Source: Deltaproteobacteria bacterium (GTDB taxonomy: Bacteria; Desulfobacterota; Anaeroferrophillalia; Anaeroferrophillales; Tharpellaceae). From it: DNA of 64,000 nucleotides. Below are positions 18,864 to 28,644 of the stretch, in pieces. The translations under genes were made by a program, and so were the position numbers. The stretch lies in contig JAFGVI010000124.1 in the NCBI GenBank assembly GCA_016938065.1, positions 1-64,000 of the forward strand, in the 5' to 3' direction. Position 1 is the stretch's first letter; each line of letters starts with the position of its first letter. The notes under the pieces were generated by a model. The model worked only from the letters and a program-made list of their open reading frames with translations, did no database searches and was not told the DNA's origin.

Positions 18864-19965
18864 AGAGATAAGCCGAATCATGCGGTCCGGGAGAACTTTC
18901 CGGATGATACTGAAAAGAGAAAAGCGGATGGCGGCGATGCCGCAGACCTTCGACCGTCTGATCATTAAGATTGATGTGGGTCACTTCAACTTCATCCCCC
19001 AAAGAGTCAATATCGACACAGAAACCGTGATTCTGCGAGGTGATCTCAACCTTTCTCGTCGTCAGATCCATGACCGGATGATTACTGCCGTGATGCCCGA
19101 ATTTGAGCTTGTAAGTTTTGCCGCCTAAAGCCTGCCCCAGAATCTGATGCCCGAGACAGATGCCGCAGATCGGCAGGCGCCCGACCAACCCCTTTATTTC
19201 ATTAACAATCCCGCCCAGGGCGGCGGGATCACCGGGGCCGTTGGCGAGAAACAGGCCGTCCGGCTTGAGGGCCAAGACCGCTTGCGCGCAGGTCCCGGCC
19301 GGCACCACCGTCACCCCGCAGCCGACCTCTTTCAGAAGGCGCAGAATGTTGTATTTAATGCCGAAATCATAAACCACAACGCGGCGCTCGGCCAGATCAT
19401 CTTCCGGATAACCATGCCCGATGCTCCAGCTCTTCTGGCGCCACTCATAGCCTTTGGCAACCGTCACCCCGTCAACCAGGTTGGCCCCTTCCATGCCGGG
19501 CCATTGCCTGAGTTTCGCAGCCAGTGAACGCGGATCAAAGTCGACCGTGCTGATAATGCCGGGCAGGGCTCCGGCCTCGCGAATATGGCGGGTCAGGGCC
19601 CGGGTGTCTATTCCCTCAAGACCGATCACCCCGTCCCGCGCCATAAATTCAGCCAGTTCTCCCCGACTGCGCCAGTTACTCGGATAGTCGCAATACTCTT
19701 TGACGAGAAGGGCCGAAAGAAAACAGCGTCGGGACTCAACATCCTCATCGTTAAAACCGTAATTACCGATATGGGGATAGGTCATCAGCACCATCTGACC
19801 GCAATAGGAGGGGTCACTCAAAACCTCCTGATAGCCGCTCAAACTGGTGTTAAAAACCACCTCCCCCATCACCTCGCCGGCGGCACCGAAAGCCCGGCCC
19901 GTAAAGATGGTGCCGTCCTTGAGTAACAGAACCGCTTTACTGCCCCGCCTGATCATCTCTGCCAT
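18820..19965 (-). CDS. carA: Carbamoyl-phosphate synthase small subunit
   Basis: 381 residues. It is the glutaminase subunit that feeds ammonia to CarB. The N-terminal CPSase_sm domain opens with AVLLLKDGTIFTGRAFG and contains VVFNTSLSGYQEVLSDPSY. The C-terminal class I amidotransferase has the nucleophile in GICLGHQILGQALGG and the His/Glu pair in FQYHPESSPGPHD. It lies 23 bp downstream of pyrC. The last 44 bases run into the convergent lpxH-like gene, and carB follows only after that gene. Confidence 0.98.
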   Translation of the reverse strand: MAEMIRRGSKAVLLLKDGTIFTGRAFGAAGEVMGEVVFNTSLSGYQEVLSDPSYCGQMVLMTYPHIGNYGFNDEDVESRRCFLSALLVKEYCDYPSNWRSRGELAEFMARDGVIGLEGIDTRALTRHIREAGALPGIISTVDFDPRSLAAKLRQWPGMEGANLVDGVTVAKGYEWRQKSWSIGHGYPEDDLAERRVVVYDFGIKYNILRLLKEVGCGVTVVPAGTCAQAVLALKPDGLFLANGPGDPAALGGIVNEIKGLVGRLPICGICLGHQILGQALGGKTYKLKFGHHGSNHPVMDLTTRKVEITSQNHGFCVDIDSLGDEVEVTHINLNDQTVEGLRHRRHPLFSFQYHPESSPGPHDSAYLFKRFRRLIDENCEN

Positions 19966-19988
19966 AATCTTAAATATCCTTACAAACT

Positions 19989-21326
19989 TTACAGACTGAA
20001 AACCACCCGACCGTCAACGATGGTTCTGACCACCCGGCCCTGCAGACGCCAGCCGGTAAATGGTGTATTACGCGCTTTCGAATAAAATTTTTCCGGATCG
20101 ACAACCCACTCACATTCGGGATCGACAATCGTCAGATCAGCCGCCATCCCCGTTGCCAGCGAGCCCCGGTCATTAAGGCCTAAAATCGCCGCCGGGGTCT
20201 GACTCATCCGGGCCACCAGCTGCAGCGGGGTCAACACCCCCTCCCGCACCAGACGCAAGGCCAGAGCCAGAGCGGTTTCCAGCCCGACCACACCAAAGGG
20301 GGCCAGGTCGTACTCCACCGCTTTCTCGGTCGCCTCATGCGGAGCGTGATCGGTGGCGATGGCGTCAATCGTCCCGTCAGCCAGAGCCTGCCGCAAAGCT
20401 GCCACATCAGCAGCCGTGCGCAGCGGCGGACTCATTTTGCTGTTGGTATTGTAACAGAGCATCGCCGGCTTTAAATCTTCATCCAGGGTTTCGCCACAGG
20501 CAAGATCGACAACCGCCTCCTCGCTGAGAAAAAGATGATGCGGGGTCGCTTCCGCCGTGACCCTGACGCCGCGGGCTTTGCCCTGACGCACCAGCGCAAT
20601 CCCGCCCCGGGTACTCAAATGACAGATATGAACCGGAACCTTGAGATATTCCGCCAGCATGATGGTACGGGCAATATCAATCTCTTCAGCCAGGGCCGGA
20701 ATACCGGCCAGACCATGTTGGGCGGCGATCATCCCTTCATGAATAACCCCATCGGCAAAGAGAGCGTTATCCTGACAGTGACAAAGCAGGGGTTTACCGA
20801 ACAGTGAGGCATACTCAAGAGCATGGCGCAGAAGTTTGGAATCGGGCACGGTTTTGCCGTCATCGGAGAAAGCCACCGCCCCGGCGGCGACGAGATCACC
20901 CATCTCGACCAGCACTTCACCCTGCATGGCTCTGGTAATGGCCGCTATGGGCAGAACCTTGGCCGGGGCCGCACGCGCCTGTTCCAGAATAAAACGGGTT
21001 ACAGCGGCATTGTCGTTAATCGGCATGGTGTTGGCCATGCAGGCAATCGAAGTAAAACCGCCGGCCACCGCCGCTTGGGCCCCGCTTAAAATAGTCTCCT
21101 TATATTCATAACCGGGTTCGCGCAGATGAACATGCAGATCTATCGCCCCCGGCAATACCCACAAACCTTCAAGATCAAGCGTCCGATCGGCAGCTACCTC
21201 AAGCCCGATGCCGATTTTACTGACTTTACCGTCGACCAGAAAAATATCAAACTTGCCGTCAAGCGCCTGCGCGGCGTCGATCAGGCGTCCGTTTTTCAGT
21301 AAAAGAGAGGGAATCGTTTCACTCAT
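19989..21326 (-). CDS. pyrC: Dihydroorotase (class I)
   Basis: 445 residues. It cyclises carbamoyl aspartate to dihydroorotate. The binuclear zinc site shows as [16 protein letters not shown], with the bridging-residue region near [14 protein letters not shown], HxC-type histidines in [12 protein letters not shown] and the aspartate in IATDHAPH. The length and these motifs match the long class I enzymes that pair with PyrB. Its start overlaps the pyrB stop by 8 bases, so the two are translationally coupled. Confidence 0.97.
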   Translation of the reverse strand: MSETIPSLLLKNGRLIDAAQALDGKFDIFLVDGKVSKIGIGLEVAADRTLDLEGLWVLPGAIDLHVHLREPGYEYKETILSGAQAAVAGGFTSIACMANTMPINDNAAVTRFILEQARAAPAKVLPIAAITRAMQGEVLVEMGDLVAAGAVAFSDDGKTVPDSKLLRHALEYASLFGKPLLCHCQDNALFADGVIHEGMIAAQHGLAGIPALAEEIDIARTIMLAEYLKVPVHICHLSTRGGIALVRQGKARGVRVTAEATPHHLFLSEEAVVDLACGETLDEDLKPAMLCYNTNSKMSPPLRTAADVAALRQALADGTIDAIATDHAPHEATEKAVEYDLAPFGVVGLETALALALRLVREGVLTPLQLVARMSQTPAAILGLNDRGSLATGMAADLTIVDPECEWVVDPEKFYSKARNTPFTGWRLQGRVVRTIVDGRVVFSL

Positions 21327-22248
21327 GCCCCTGGCCTCCCAGTAAAAAAAGCACCGCCATGCGCAGAGCCACTCCGTTGCTGACCTGACTGAGAATCACC
21401 GCCTGCTCACTGTCGGCGACATCGGAGGTGATTTCCACCCCGCGGTTCATCGGCCCGGGATGCATGACAATGGCATCAGGACGGGCCAGGGCCAGGCGCC
21501 GGCGATTAAGCCCGAAAATCGCGGCATAATCTCTAAGCGAAGGAAAGAGCAGTCGATCCTGTCGTTCAAGCTGAATGCGCAGCATCATAACCACATCGAC
21601 ACCGTCTAAAGCCTCTTCCGGACGCCGACAGACCTCAACCCCTTTAATATTTTCCAGGCCGCGCGGCAGCATCGTCGGCGGGGCGCAGACCCTGACCGTA
21701 ATCCCTAAAGTCGTTAAGGCCCAGATATTGGAGCGCGCCACCCGACTGTGGGCGATATCGCCGATAATGGCGACCCGCAAACCGGGCCCCAGTTTTTTAT
21801 GTGCGGAGATGGTCAGAAGATCCAGCAGGGCCTGGGTCGGATGCTCGTTGGCCCCGTCCCCGGCATTGACCACGCTGGCCCCGATATGCCCGGCAATCAG
21901 ATGGGCCGCACCGACAGATTTATGCCGGACCACAATGATATCGGGCGCCATCGCCTGAAGATTGTCAACCGTATCCAGCAGGCTCTCACCCTTGACCACA
22001 CTGCTCGTCGATGCACTGATGTTTACCGCATCCGCACTTAAACGTTTAGCCGCAATTTCAAAGGAGGTGCGGGTTCTGGTACTCGGTTCAAAAAAGAGAT
22101 TGACGACGGTTTTACCCCGCAGAGCCGGCACCTTTTTCAGGGGCCGCTCGGCAATTTCCTTAAATGACTCGGCACTTTCCAAAAGGGTTCTAATCTCGTC
22201 GGCCGAGAGGTCTCGAGTCCCCAGCAGATCTTTACGTCTGAAACCCAT
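21319..22248 (-). CDS. pyrB: Aspartate carbamoyltransferase catalytic subunit
   Basis: 309 residues from the ATG at 22248 ([14 protein letters not shown]), which has GGGAG upstream; the frame is open to 22326 but that part overlaps pyrR. It joins carbamoyl phosphate and aspartate. The carbamoyl-phosphate loop [12 protein letters not shown] and the [12 protein letters not shown] motif are intact, and the end has [13 protein letters not shown]. No pyrI regulatory subunit is next to it, as is usual for enzymes paired with class I dihydroorotase. It sits 5 bp behind pyrR and overlaps pyrC. Confidence 0.97.
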   Translation of the reverse strand: MGFRRKDLLGTRDLSADEIRTLLESAESFKEIAERPLKKVPALRGKTVVNLFFEPSTRTRTSFEIAAKRLSADAVNISASTSSVVKGESLLDTVDNLQAMAPDIIVVRHKSVGAAHLIAGHIGASVVNAGDGANEHPTQALLDLLTISAHKKLGPGLRVAIIGDIAHSRVARSNIWALTTLGITVRVCAPPTMLPRGLENIKGVEVCRRPEEALDGVDVVMMLRIQLERQDRLLFPSLRDYAAIFGLNRRRLALARPDAIVMHPGPMNRGVEITSDVADSEQAVILSQVSNGVALRMAVLFLLGGQGHE

Positions 22249-22253
22249 CTTTT

Positions 22254-22829
22254 CTACTCTCCCCCCGACGAAGAGACCGGAGAAGCTGAGCGCGGCATAA
22301 CCGTCACCGAATCGAAGCCATCGCACTCGGCCACCCGCACCATCACCCGATCCCGGGTCGAAGCCGGCACCTCGACCCCGATATAATCAGCGGCAATCGG
22401 CAGTTCGCGACAGCCGCGATCGACCAGTACCGCCAATTGAATGCTCTGCGGCCGGCCGAAATCGATCAAGCCATCCATCGCCGCCCGCACCGTCCGCCCG
22501 GTATAGAGGACGTCGTCGATCAAAACCACGGTGGCCCCGTCCAGGGAAAAGGGAATTTCGGTTTTCCGCAAAACCGGATGGTGTGTGGCCTGAGCCAGAT
22601 CATCGCGATACAGGGTAATATCGAGACTGCCTAAAGGGAGTTCCAGGCCGCTCTGTTCCCGGATAATCCGCTGTAAGCGCTGGGCCAGACAGACCCCTCT
22701 GGTCAGAATTCCGACCAGGGCCAGTTTCTGACGACCCTGATTACGCCGCAAGACTGCCGCGGCGATCCGCTCCAGAATGCGGCCCATCTCGGACGATTCG
22801 CAGATAATGTTCCCTGTCATATTCGGCAT
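22254..22829 (-). CDS. pyrR: PyrR bifunctional pyrimidine regulator / uracil phosphoribosyltransferase
   Basis: 191 residues. The PRPP-binding motif is [20 protein letters not shown], and the family-specific end is [20 protein letters not shown]. PyrR binds UMP and, in Gram-positives, pyr mRNA attenuators; it also has uracil phosphoribosyltransferase activity. Here the gap to the preceding STAS gene is only 6 bp and the gaps inside the pyr cluster are under 25 bp. No room for a classical attenuator is seen before pyrR, pyrB, pyrC or carA. The uracil salvage role may therefore dominate, which is inference. Confidence 0.95.
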   Translation of the reverse strand: MPNMTGNIICESSEMGRILERIAAAVLRRNQGRQKLALVGILTRGVCLAQRLQRIIREQSGLELPLGSLDITLYRDDLAQATHHPVLRKTEIPFSLDGATVVLIDDVLYTGRTVRAAMDGLIDFGRPQSIQLAVLVDRGCRELPIAADYIGVEVPASTRDRVMVRVAECDGFDSVTVMPRSASPVSSSGGE

Positions 22830-22835
22830 GGCCCT

Positions 22836-23177
22836 CTACCCGGTAATGGTCGCCAGCAATTTCTCAATTCTGATGACTTTATCAAGATGGGTCAGCTCCA
22901 GCAGCGCCCCGACATCACGATTGGGGGCGGCCAGCGCCAGCGTCGACTGACGCTCACTCAGATACTTGTAGATGCTGAAAATCGCCCCCAGTCCGGAAGA
23001 GTCAACCGCGGTTACACCGGAGAGATCAATAACAAGATCACAAGTCGGCCGCTTCTCCAGTTCCAGCATTACCGCCTGACGCAACTGATCGCGAACCAGC
23101 AGATTAATCATACCCTTAAACCGTACAATCAGCCACCGGCCGCTTTCACTGAATTGAAGATCGATTTTTTCAGACAT
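22836..23177 (-). CDS. STAS-domain protein (anti-sigma factor antagonist type)
   Basis: 113 residues from the ATG at 23177, which has GGGGGAGAG upstream. One STAS domain: the conserved LVIDLSGVTAVDSSGLGAIF contains the serine that anti-sigma kinases phosphorylate in SpoIIAA/RsbV-type proteins. No cognate kinase or phosphatase is visible nearby. It lies between lepB and pyrR with short gaps, so it is probably co-transcribed with housekeeping genes. The partner is unknown. Confidence 0.9.
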   Translation of the reverse strand: MSEKIDLQFSESGRWLIVRFKGMINLLVRDQLRQAVMLELEKRPTCDLVIDLSGVTAVDSSGLGAIFSIYKYLSERQSTLALAAPNRDVGALLELTHLDKVIRIEKLLATITG

Positions 23178-23204
23178 CACACTCTCCCCCGTACACTATA
23201 TATA

Positions 23205-23846
23205 TTAACGGATCAACTGTCCGATTCTTTTAAAACGGATTTTTTCAGCAAGATTATGCGTCAGTTTATCCCAGGACCAATAGAGAATCAGCGCCTTCCC
23301 TTTAATCTGGTCAAACGGCACAAAGCCCCAGAAGCGACTGTCATAACTGCGGTCGCGGTTATCTCCCATCACCAGCACATGTTCCGGCGGCACCACCACC
23401 GGCCCGAAATTATCCCGCGGCACCATGCCGGTCACCCCGGCATCGCAATAAAAACCATAAGGGTCATCCCACAGCCGGCCGTTAATATAGATCTTTTTCT
23501 GACGAATTTCAACCGTGTCACCCGGTTCCCCGACAACCCGTTTGATAAAATCCTTCTTTTTGTCTTTCGGAAAAATAAAGACCACAATATCACCACGATG
23601 CGGCTCTTTGTAGACCAGCACCTTGTGGTCGACAAAAGGAAGTTTGATCCCGTAAATAAATTTATTGACCAGCAGATGGTCGCCGATCAGCAGCGTCGGC
23701 TCCATGGAACCGGAAGGAATTTTAAAGGCCTGCACGACAAAAGCCCGGATAAAAAGAGCAATCAGAATCGCGACGATAATCGACTCGGCATACTCACGAA
23801 TCACTCCACCCTTGCTTTTATTTAAGCCCAACTCTTTTTTCAACAA
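23205..23846 (-). CDS. lepB: Signal peptidase I
   Basis: 213 residues. One N-terminal membrane helix (about 20-38, SIIVAILIALFIRAFVVQAF) is followed by the periplasmic catalytic domain. The nucleophile is the serine of IPSGSMEPTLLIGD; the general-base lysine lies in KKDFIKRVVGEPGD; box E is VMGDNRDRSYDSRFWG. It cleaves signal peptides of exported proteins, of which this window has several. It is 19 bp downstream of lepA, the order seen in many proteobacteria. Confidence 0.97.
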   Translation of the reverse strand: MLKKELGLNKSKGGVIREYAESIIVAILIALFIRAFVVQAFKIPSGSMEPTLLIGDHLLVNKFIYGIKLPFVDHKVLVYKEPHRGDIVVFIFPKDKKKDFIKRVVGEPGDTVEIRQKKIYINGRLWDDPYGFYCDAGVTGMVPRDNFGPVVVPPEHVLVMGDNRDRSYDSRFWGFVPFDQIKGKALILYWSWDKLTHNLAEKIRFKRIGQLIR

Positions 23847-23865
23847 AATATTTCTCGGTCCTTTT

Positions 23866-25671
23866 TTATGAGTCTATGTTTAAAATTGCCAGAAAGGCGT
23901 CTTGGGGCAGGTCGATCTTGCCAACCCGTTTCATCCGTTTTTTACCGGCTTTCTGTTTTTCCAGCAGTTTCCGTTTGCGCGTAATGTCGCCGCCGTAACA
24001 TTTGGCCGTAACATTTTTCCGCAGGGCTTTAACCGTCGTCCGGGCTACAACCTTGGTGCCGATCGCGGCCTGAATCGCCACCTCAAACATCTGCCGGGGA
24101 ATAAGTTCCTTCATCTTGACCGCGAGATCACGACCGCGATCAAAAGCCCGTTCCTGGTGCACAATCATTGAAAGGGCGTCAACAAGTTCGCCATTGATCA
24201 GAATATCAAGTTTCACCAGATTGGCCTGGCGATGGCCGCAGGGCTCGTAATCGAGCGAAGCATAGCCCCGGGTCAGGGATTTGAGCCGGTCATAAAAATC
24301 GAGAACGATCTCATTCAAGGGAAGGTCGTAGATAACCATCGCCCGGGTCTCATCCAGATATTTGATCTCCTGCTGTACACCCCGTTTATCCTCGCAGAGC
24401 TTGAGAATGTTGCCGATATACTCATTGGGAACATGAATTGAACAACGCACCATCGGCTCACCGATACTGGTGATCTCACCTGATGGCGGCATACTGCTCG
24501 GATTATCTATCTCGACAATTTTGCCGCTCTTGAGTTCAACCCGGTAGACAACCGTAGGCGAGGTGGTAATCAGATCAAGCAGATATTCGCGCTCCAGCCG
24601 CTCCTGAATAATCTCCATATGGAGCAGCCCGAGAAAACCGCAGCGAAAGCCGAACCCCAGAGCCAAAGAGGTCTCGGGCTGAAACGTAAAGGAGGCATCA
24701 TTGAGACGAAGCTTGGCCAGAGCATCCCGCAGGGGTTCGTACTGAATCGAATCGGTCGGATAGAGGCCGCTGAAAACCATCGGCTGCACCTCCTTGAAAC
24801 CGGGCAGAGGGGTCGCCGTCGCCTCGATGAATCCGGTTATGGTATCACCGACTTTACAGTCGGCCACGGTTTTGATCCCGGCAATAACATAGCCGACCTC
24901 GCCGACTTCGAGAATTTTAGTATCGACCATCGCCGGACGCATCTTGCCGACCCGCTGCACCTCGAAGGGCCGGTTCGTCGACATCATCTTGATCTTCATG
25001 CCGGGATGAACAGCTCCGTCAAAGACCCGGACCAGTGCTATAACCCCGAGATAGGCGTCAAACCATGAGTCAAAAATCATCGCTTTCAGCGGGGCCTCAC
25101 GCCGGCCTTTCGGAGCCGGTACGCGCTTGACGATAGCTTCAAGAAATTCCTTGATGCCGACTCCGGTTTTGGCGCTGATCAGCAGCGCGTCCGAGGTATC
25201 AAGACCGATAACATCCTCGATCTGACGTCTGATACGATCGGGTTCAGCCACCGGCAGGTCGATCTTGTTCAATACCGGAATAATCTCAAGCTCAGCTTCG
25301 AGAGCATGGTAGACATTGGCCAGAGTCTGGGCTTCAACACCCTGCGCCGCATCGACTACCAGAACCGCGCCTTCGGTTGCGGCCAGACTGCGCGAGACTT
25401 CGTAAGAGAAATCAACATGGCCGGGGGTATCAATCAGATTAAGCTGATAAAGCTGACCATTATCAGCTTTATAATTGAGACAGACCGATTGCGCCTTGAT
25501 CGTAATCCCGCGCTCCCGCTCAATATCCATGCTGTCGAGAAGCTGGGCCTTCATCTCCCGGGAAGTAACCGCTCCGGTAACCTCAAGCAGACGGTCCGCC
25601 AGCGTCGATTTGCCGTGGTCGATATGAGCAATAATGGAAAAATTACGAATATTGTCCTGAGTCAGAGCCAT
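23866..25671 (-). CDS. lepA: Elongation factor 4 (LepA)
   Basis: 601 residues, full length. A ribosome-associated GTPase that remodels or back-translocates stalled ribosomes. The G motifs are [22 protein letters not shown] and NKIDLP. The LepA-specific C-terminal end has [19 protein letters not shown]. It is followed by lepB after 19 bp and is preceded by a 111-bp gap containing an AATTACGAATT-type repeat. Confidence 0.98.
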   Translation of the reverse strand: MALTQDNIRNFSIIAHIDHGKSTLADRLLEVTGAVTSREMKAQLLDSMDIERERGITIKAQSVCLNYKADNGQLYQLNLIDTPGHVDFSYEVSRSLAATEGAVLVVDAAQGVEAQTLANVYHALEAELEIIPVLNKIDLPVAEPDRIRRQIEDVIGLDTSDALLISAKTGVGIKEFLEAIVKRVPAPKGRREAPLKAMIFDSWFDAYLGVIALVRVFDGAVHPGMKIKMMSTNRPFEVQRVGKMRPAMVDTKILEVGEVGYVIAGIKTVADCKVGDTITGFIEATATPLPGFKEVQPMVFSGLYPTDSIQYEPLRDALAKLRLNDASFTFQPETSLALGFGFRCGFLGLLHMEIIQERLEREYLLDLITTSPTVVYRVELKSGKIVEIDNPSSMPPSGEITSIGEPMVRCSIHVPNEYIGNILKLCEDKRGVQQEIKYLDETRAMVIYDLPLNEIVLDFYDRLKSLTRGYASLDYEPCGHRQANLVKLDILINGELVDALSMIVHQERAFDRGRDLAVKMKELIPRQMFEVAIQAAIGTKVVARTTVKALRKNVTAKCYGGDITRKRKLLEKQKAGKKRMKRVGKIDLPQDAFLAILNIDS

Positions 25672-25782
25672 AAATATTTACGCCACAGCCTTATAAATAC
25701 AAAAAAAGACGCCACGCGCCTGATGATTTAAATTACGAATTATAAACTACGAATCGGCAACCCTGAGCTCGGTCTGCCTGAC

Positions 25783-26502
25783 CTAATTATCACTACCCTG
25801 TCTGATCAGCAGCGGTTTATAGTTATGAACTTCGGACAGTTCCCGCTGGTAGCGCTCGGCCAGAGCGCGATCACCTATATTGCAGATCTTAACCCGGTAC
25901 CAAGTGCCTTTGCCGGCCACCTGCACCGCTTCCACGTCCACGCCGGGATAGGTTTTGATCAGCTCACTGCGCACCAGGCGGGCCTTGATCTCCTGCGCCA
26001 GGGAGCAGACGCGAAGCTCCCAGAGCTCACCCGTTTCCGGCGACGCCGCTTTATCCGCCGAAGTCAGACTGGTGCTCTTTTTCTTTTTATCGACAGCAGG
26101 AGTCGTTTTAACCTTGAGCGCCGAGCCCCCGCTCTCCGTCGGTTTGTCGGCAAGTTCATGGTAAAAGGTCAGGTTAACCTTCTCTTCCTGCGGCGCAACG
26201 ACCGGATCTGAAGCCGCAACCGGCGGCGGCAGTTTGCAGACGCCACCGGGGCAGCACTCACCGGAGGCCTCGGCCGATGTCCCTAGGGCAGAGGTCGGCC
26301 GGCTCTGGGAGAAGCCGGCACCCGGCATCTGCATAACCGCGACCTCTGTCGGCCTGGCCGTCTCGACCGCAGCCAGACTTTTTTTCTGCCAGCGCTGAAA
26401 CGACTCATTTTCCGGCAGCTTATAACCCACCAGCACACCGACCCCGAAAGCGACGAAAAGAACAACCAGTAAAACAATTATGGATTTCAACTGTTCAAGC
26501 AT
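25783..26502 (-). CDS. SPOR-domain membrane protein
   Basis: 239 residues. A single N-terminal membrane helix (about 6-26, IIVLLVVLFVAFGVGVLVG) is followed by a disordered, Pro/Ala-rich linker with a CCPGGVC cysteine patch. The C-terminal domain of about 75 residues (LWELRVCSLAQEIKARLVRS to LIRQGSDN) looks like SPOR, which binds glycan strands lacking stem peptides at division sites. A periplasmic, septum-associated role is inferred. It lies 27 bp after argS; argS is often followed by a SPOR gene in related bacteria. Confidence 0.82.
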   Translation of the reverse strand: MLEQLKSIIVLLVVLFVAFGVGVLVGYKLPENESFQRWQKKSLAAVETARPTEVAVMQMPGAGFSQSRPTSALGTSAEASGECCPGGVCKLPPPVAASDPVVAPQEEKVNLTFYHELADKPTESGGSALKVKTTPAVDKKKKSTSLTSADKAASPETGELWELRVCSLAQEIKARLVRSELIKTYPGVDVEAVQVAGKGTWYRVKICNIGDRALAERYQRELSEVHNYKPLLIRQGSDN

Positions 26503-26529
26503 TTTATTTTGCCGTCACATCCTCTGCGG

Positions 26530-28206
26530 TCACATTTTCTCCGGGGCCGAAACCCCCAACAGAGTCAAACAGATATTAAGCACCTGACGAATCACCGTCA
26601 TCAGCAGCAGGCGATCGCCGGAAACCTTGCCCTCTTCGTTTATGATCCGGTTACGGTTATAGTAGGAGTGCAGCTGCGCCGCCAGATCATCAAGATAATA
26701 GGTCACGCGATGCGGTTCCAGGGTACGGGCCGCCGCCTCCAGCACCACCGTAAAGTCATCAAGTTTTTTTATCAGCTCAAGCTCTTCCGGCAACGTCAAA
26801 CCCGCCCCCAAAGCCGGAGTCTCACCTTCAATCTCAAGCCCTTCCTCTGCAACTTTCCGAAAGATGCTGCAGATGCGCGCATGCGCATACTGCGCGTAAT
26901 AGACCGGATTGTCACTGTTTTGCGCTTTCGCCAGTTCCAGATCGAACTCAAGCTGACTGTCGGATCTCCGCGTCAGAAAAAAATAGCGGGCCGCATCTCT
27001 GCCGACCTCCCGTACAACCTCTTCCAGGGTAATGAATTCGCCTGCCCGGGTCGACATCGCCACCGGCGTTCCGCGGCGCGAAAGACTGACCAGCTGCACT
27101 AAAATTGCGGCAAAGCTCTCCGGGCAATGGCCCAGGGCCTCAATCGCGGCCCTAAGCCGGGGCACATAACCATGATGATCCGCGCCCCAGACATCTACCA
27201 CAAGATCGTAACCGCGTTCATATTTTTCCCGATGATAAGCAATATCTGAGGCAAAATAGGTTTTTACACCATTTGCCCGGACCACGACCCGATCCTTCTC
27301 ATCCCCGAAACGGGACGAAGCAAACCAGAGCGCCCCTTCATCCTGGTAAAGAACCCCTTTTTCTTTGAGCTCAGCCAGGGCCAGATCGACTTTACCCGAG
27401 GCAAAAAACTCCTTTTCACTGGTCCAGCGCTCAAAATCGACCCCGAAAAGCTTGAGATCATCGCGAATACCCAGAAGAATGGCATCTGCCGCTGTTCGCG
27501 TAAAAAAATCGAGACCGACCTCATCTTCCTCGGCAACGCTGACCGCAACCAGAGCATCACCCTGTTCCCGCAGTAAATCTCTCGCCATCGCAGCAAGATA
27601 TTCACCCCGATAGTAACCTTCTGGGATTTCTCCGTGACGGGCCCCCAGAAGCTCCAGATAGCGCCAGCGCAGCGAACGTCCGAGAACCTGCATCTGATTT
27701 CCGGCATCATTAACATAATACTCGCGCTCCACGGCATAACCGGCCCGGCTCAGAATCCGGGCCAGCACATCACCGACGGCCGCGCCGCGTCCGTGACCGA
27801 TATGCAGGGGACCGGTCGGGTTGGCACTGACGAACTCAACCAGAACCCGCTGCCCCGCTCCGCAATCAAGCCGGGCATAATCGGATTTTTGGGCGGCAAT
27901 CTCACGCAGACAGCGATGCCAGCAGGCAACATCCAGCGTCATATTGATAAAGCCCGGACCCGCAACCGTAACCTCGACCAGGTCGTCTTCCTTTTCCAGC
28001 TCCGCCTTAAGGGCTGCGCCGATGGCCCGGGGATTATCGTGCCAGCGACCGGCCAGCTGCATGGCTATATTGGATGAAAAATCACCGAATGATTTTTCCC
28101 GCGGCAACTCAATCGCGATCTCCGGCAGACCCGCAACCGCAACGCCCCGCGCGGCCGCCACCGCCGCAACTGCCTTCTCTACATATCTGGTAACGCTTTT
28201 TTTCAT
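26530..28206 (-). CDS. argS: Arginyl-tRNA synthetase
   Basis: 558 residues, class Ia synthetase. The N-terminal Add-1 domain is followed by the HIGH motif in PTGPLHIGHGRGAAVGD, the ATP-loop equivalent near AMSTRAGEFITLEEV and the C-terminal DALR anticodon domain. It charges tRNA-Arg and needs the tRNA for amino acid activation. A good promoter lies upstream at 28295-28323, giving a leader of about 80 bases, so it can be transcribed independently of the FtsB-like and TonB genes. Confidence 0.98.
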   Translation of the reverse strand: MKKSVTRYVEKAVAAVAAARGVAVAGLPEIAIELPREKSFGDFSSNIAMQLAGRWHDNPRAIGAALKAELEKEDDLVEVTVAGPGFINMTLDVACWHRCLREIAAQKSDYARLDCGAGQRVLVEFVSANPTGPLHIGHGRGAAVGDVLARILSRAGYAVEREYYVNDAGNQMQVLGRSLRWRYLELLGARHGEIPEGYYRGEYLAAMARDLLREQGDALVAVSVAEEDEVGLDFFTRTAADAILLGIRDDLKLFGVDFERWTSEKEFFASGKVDLALAELKEKGVLYQDEGALWFASSRFGDEKDRVVVRANGVKTYFASDIAYHREKYERGYDLVVDVWGADHHGYVPRLRAAIEALGHCPESFAAILVQLVSLSRRGTPVAMSTRAGEFITLEEVVREVGRDAARYFFLTRRSDSQLEFDLELAKAQNSDNPVYYAQYAHARICSIFRKVAEEGLEIEGETPALGAGLTLPEELELIKKLDDFTVVLEAAARTLEPHRVTYYLDDLAAQLHSYYNRNRIINEEGKVSGDRLLLMTVIRQVLNICLTLLGVSAPEKM

Positions 28207-28294
28207 TGACCTTTAAACTCTCGATAAAGCCCTGTTTACATAGCAAAACACCCACGCTCGCAGCTTGGGACATAACCAATTGACAAGCTTGGGG

Positions 28295-28323
28295 ATAGTA
28301 GTCAGTCACACTAAAATTGTCAA
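28295..28323 (-). promoter_or_regulatory. Sigma70-type promoter of argS
   Basis: On the minus strand a perfect -35 TTGACA (28318-28323), a 17-base spacer and -10 TACTAT (28295-28300). The predicted start is near 28288. The leader contains two direct copies of AGCTTGGG 24 bases apart (28262 and 28286), of unknown meaning. Confidence 0.6.
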
Positions 28324-28368
28324 GCAAACATTGACCTGTGCGACCATGAGAAGGTGCCGTTTTGCCGA

Positions 28369-28644
28369 TTACTGCGCTTCAAAGAGAAAAAGGATTTCAT
28401 TTTCACGAATCATGTGCAGTTCACGGCGGACGACCAGTTCCTGATAACGGGCGTCGCTCTGCAAAAGGCGGATTTTATGTTCAAGGAGTTGGTTGTCAGC
28501 CTTAAGTTCCTGATTATGCAGGCCGATACGCTTTATTTCATGCTCAACCGACCTTAAGGCCCGGTCGCCGCGGCTGCCGAACCAGGTCAGCCAGACAAAA
28601 TAAAAAATGACGAGCAGGAGCAGTCCGGAAAAGAGGCGCTTCAT
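28369..28644 (-). CDS. FtsB/DivIC-like septum formation protein
   Basis: 91 residues from the ATG at 28644, which overlaps the tonB stop by ATGA; the longer frame to 28725 lies inside tonB. A short cytoplasmic start (MKRLF), one helix (SGLLLLVIFYFVWLTWFG) and a coiled coil (ALRSVEHEIKRIGLHNQELK) give the FtsB layout, a bitopic divisome protein that pairs with FtsL and FtsQ. The sequence family is poorly conserved, so the call rests on architecture. A SPOR-domain gene nearby fits a division theme. Confidence 0.75.
   Translation of the reverse strand: MKRLFSGLLLLVIFYFVWLTWFGSRGDRALRSVEHEIKRIGLHNQELKADNQLLEHKIRLLQSDARYQELVVRRELHMIRENEILFLFEAQ

Noticed and set aside
26400-26530. Possible tRNA-like or RNA gene between argS and the SPOR gene
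   Set aside because: Only 27 bp lie between the two genes, and no cloverleaf or conserved T-loop is visible.
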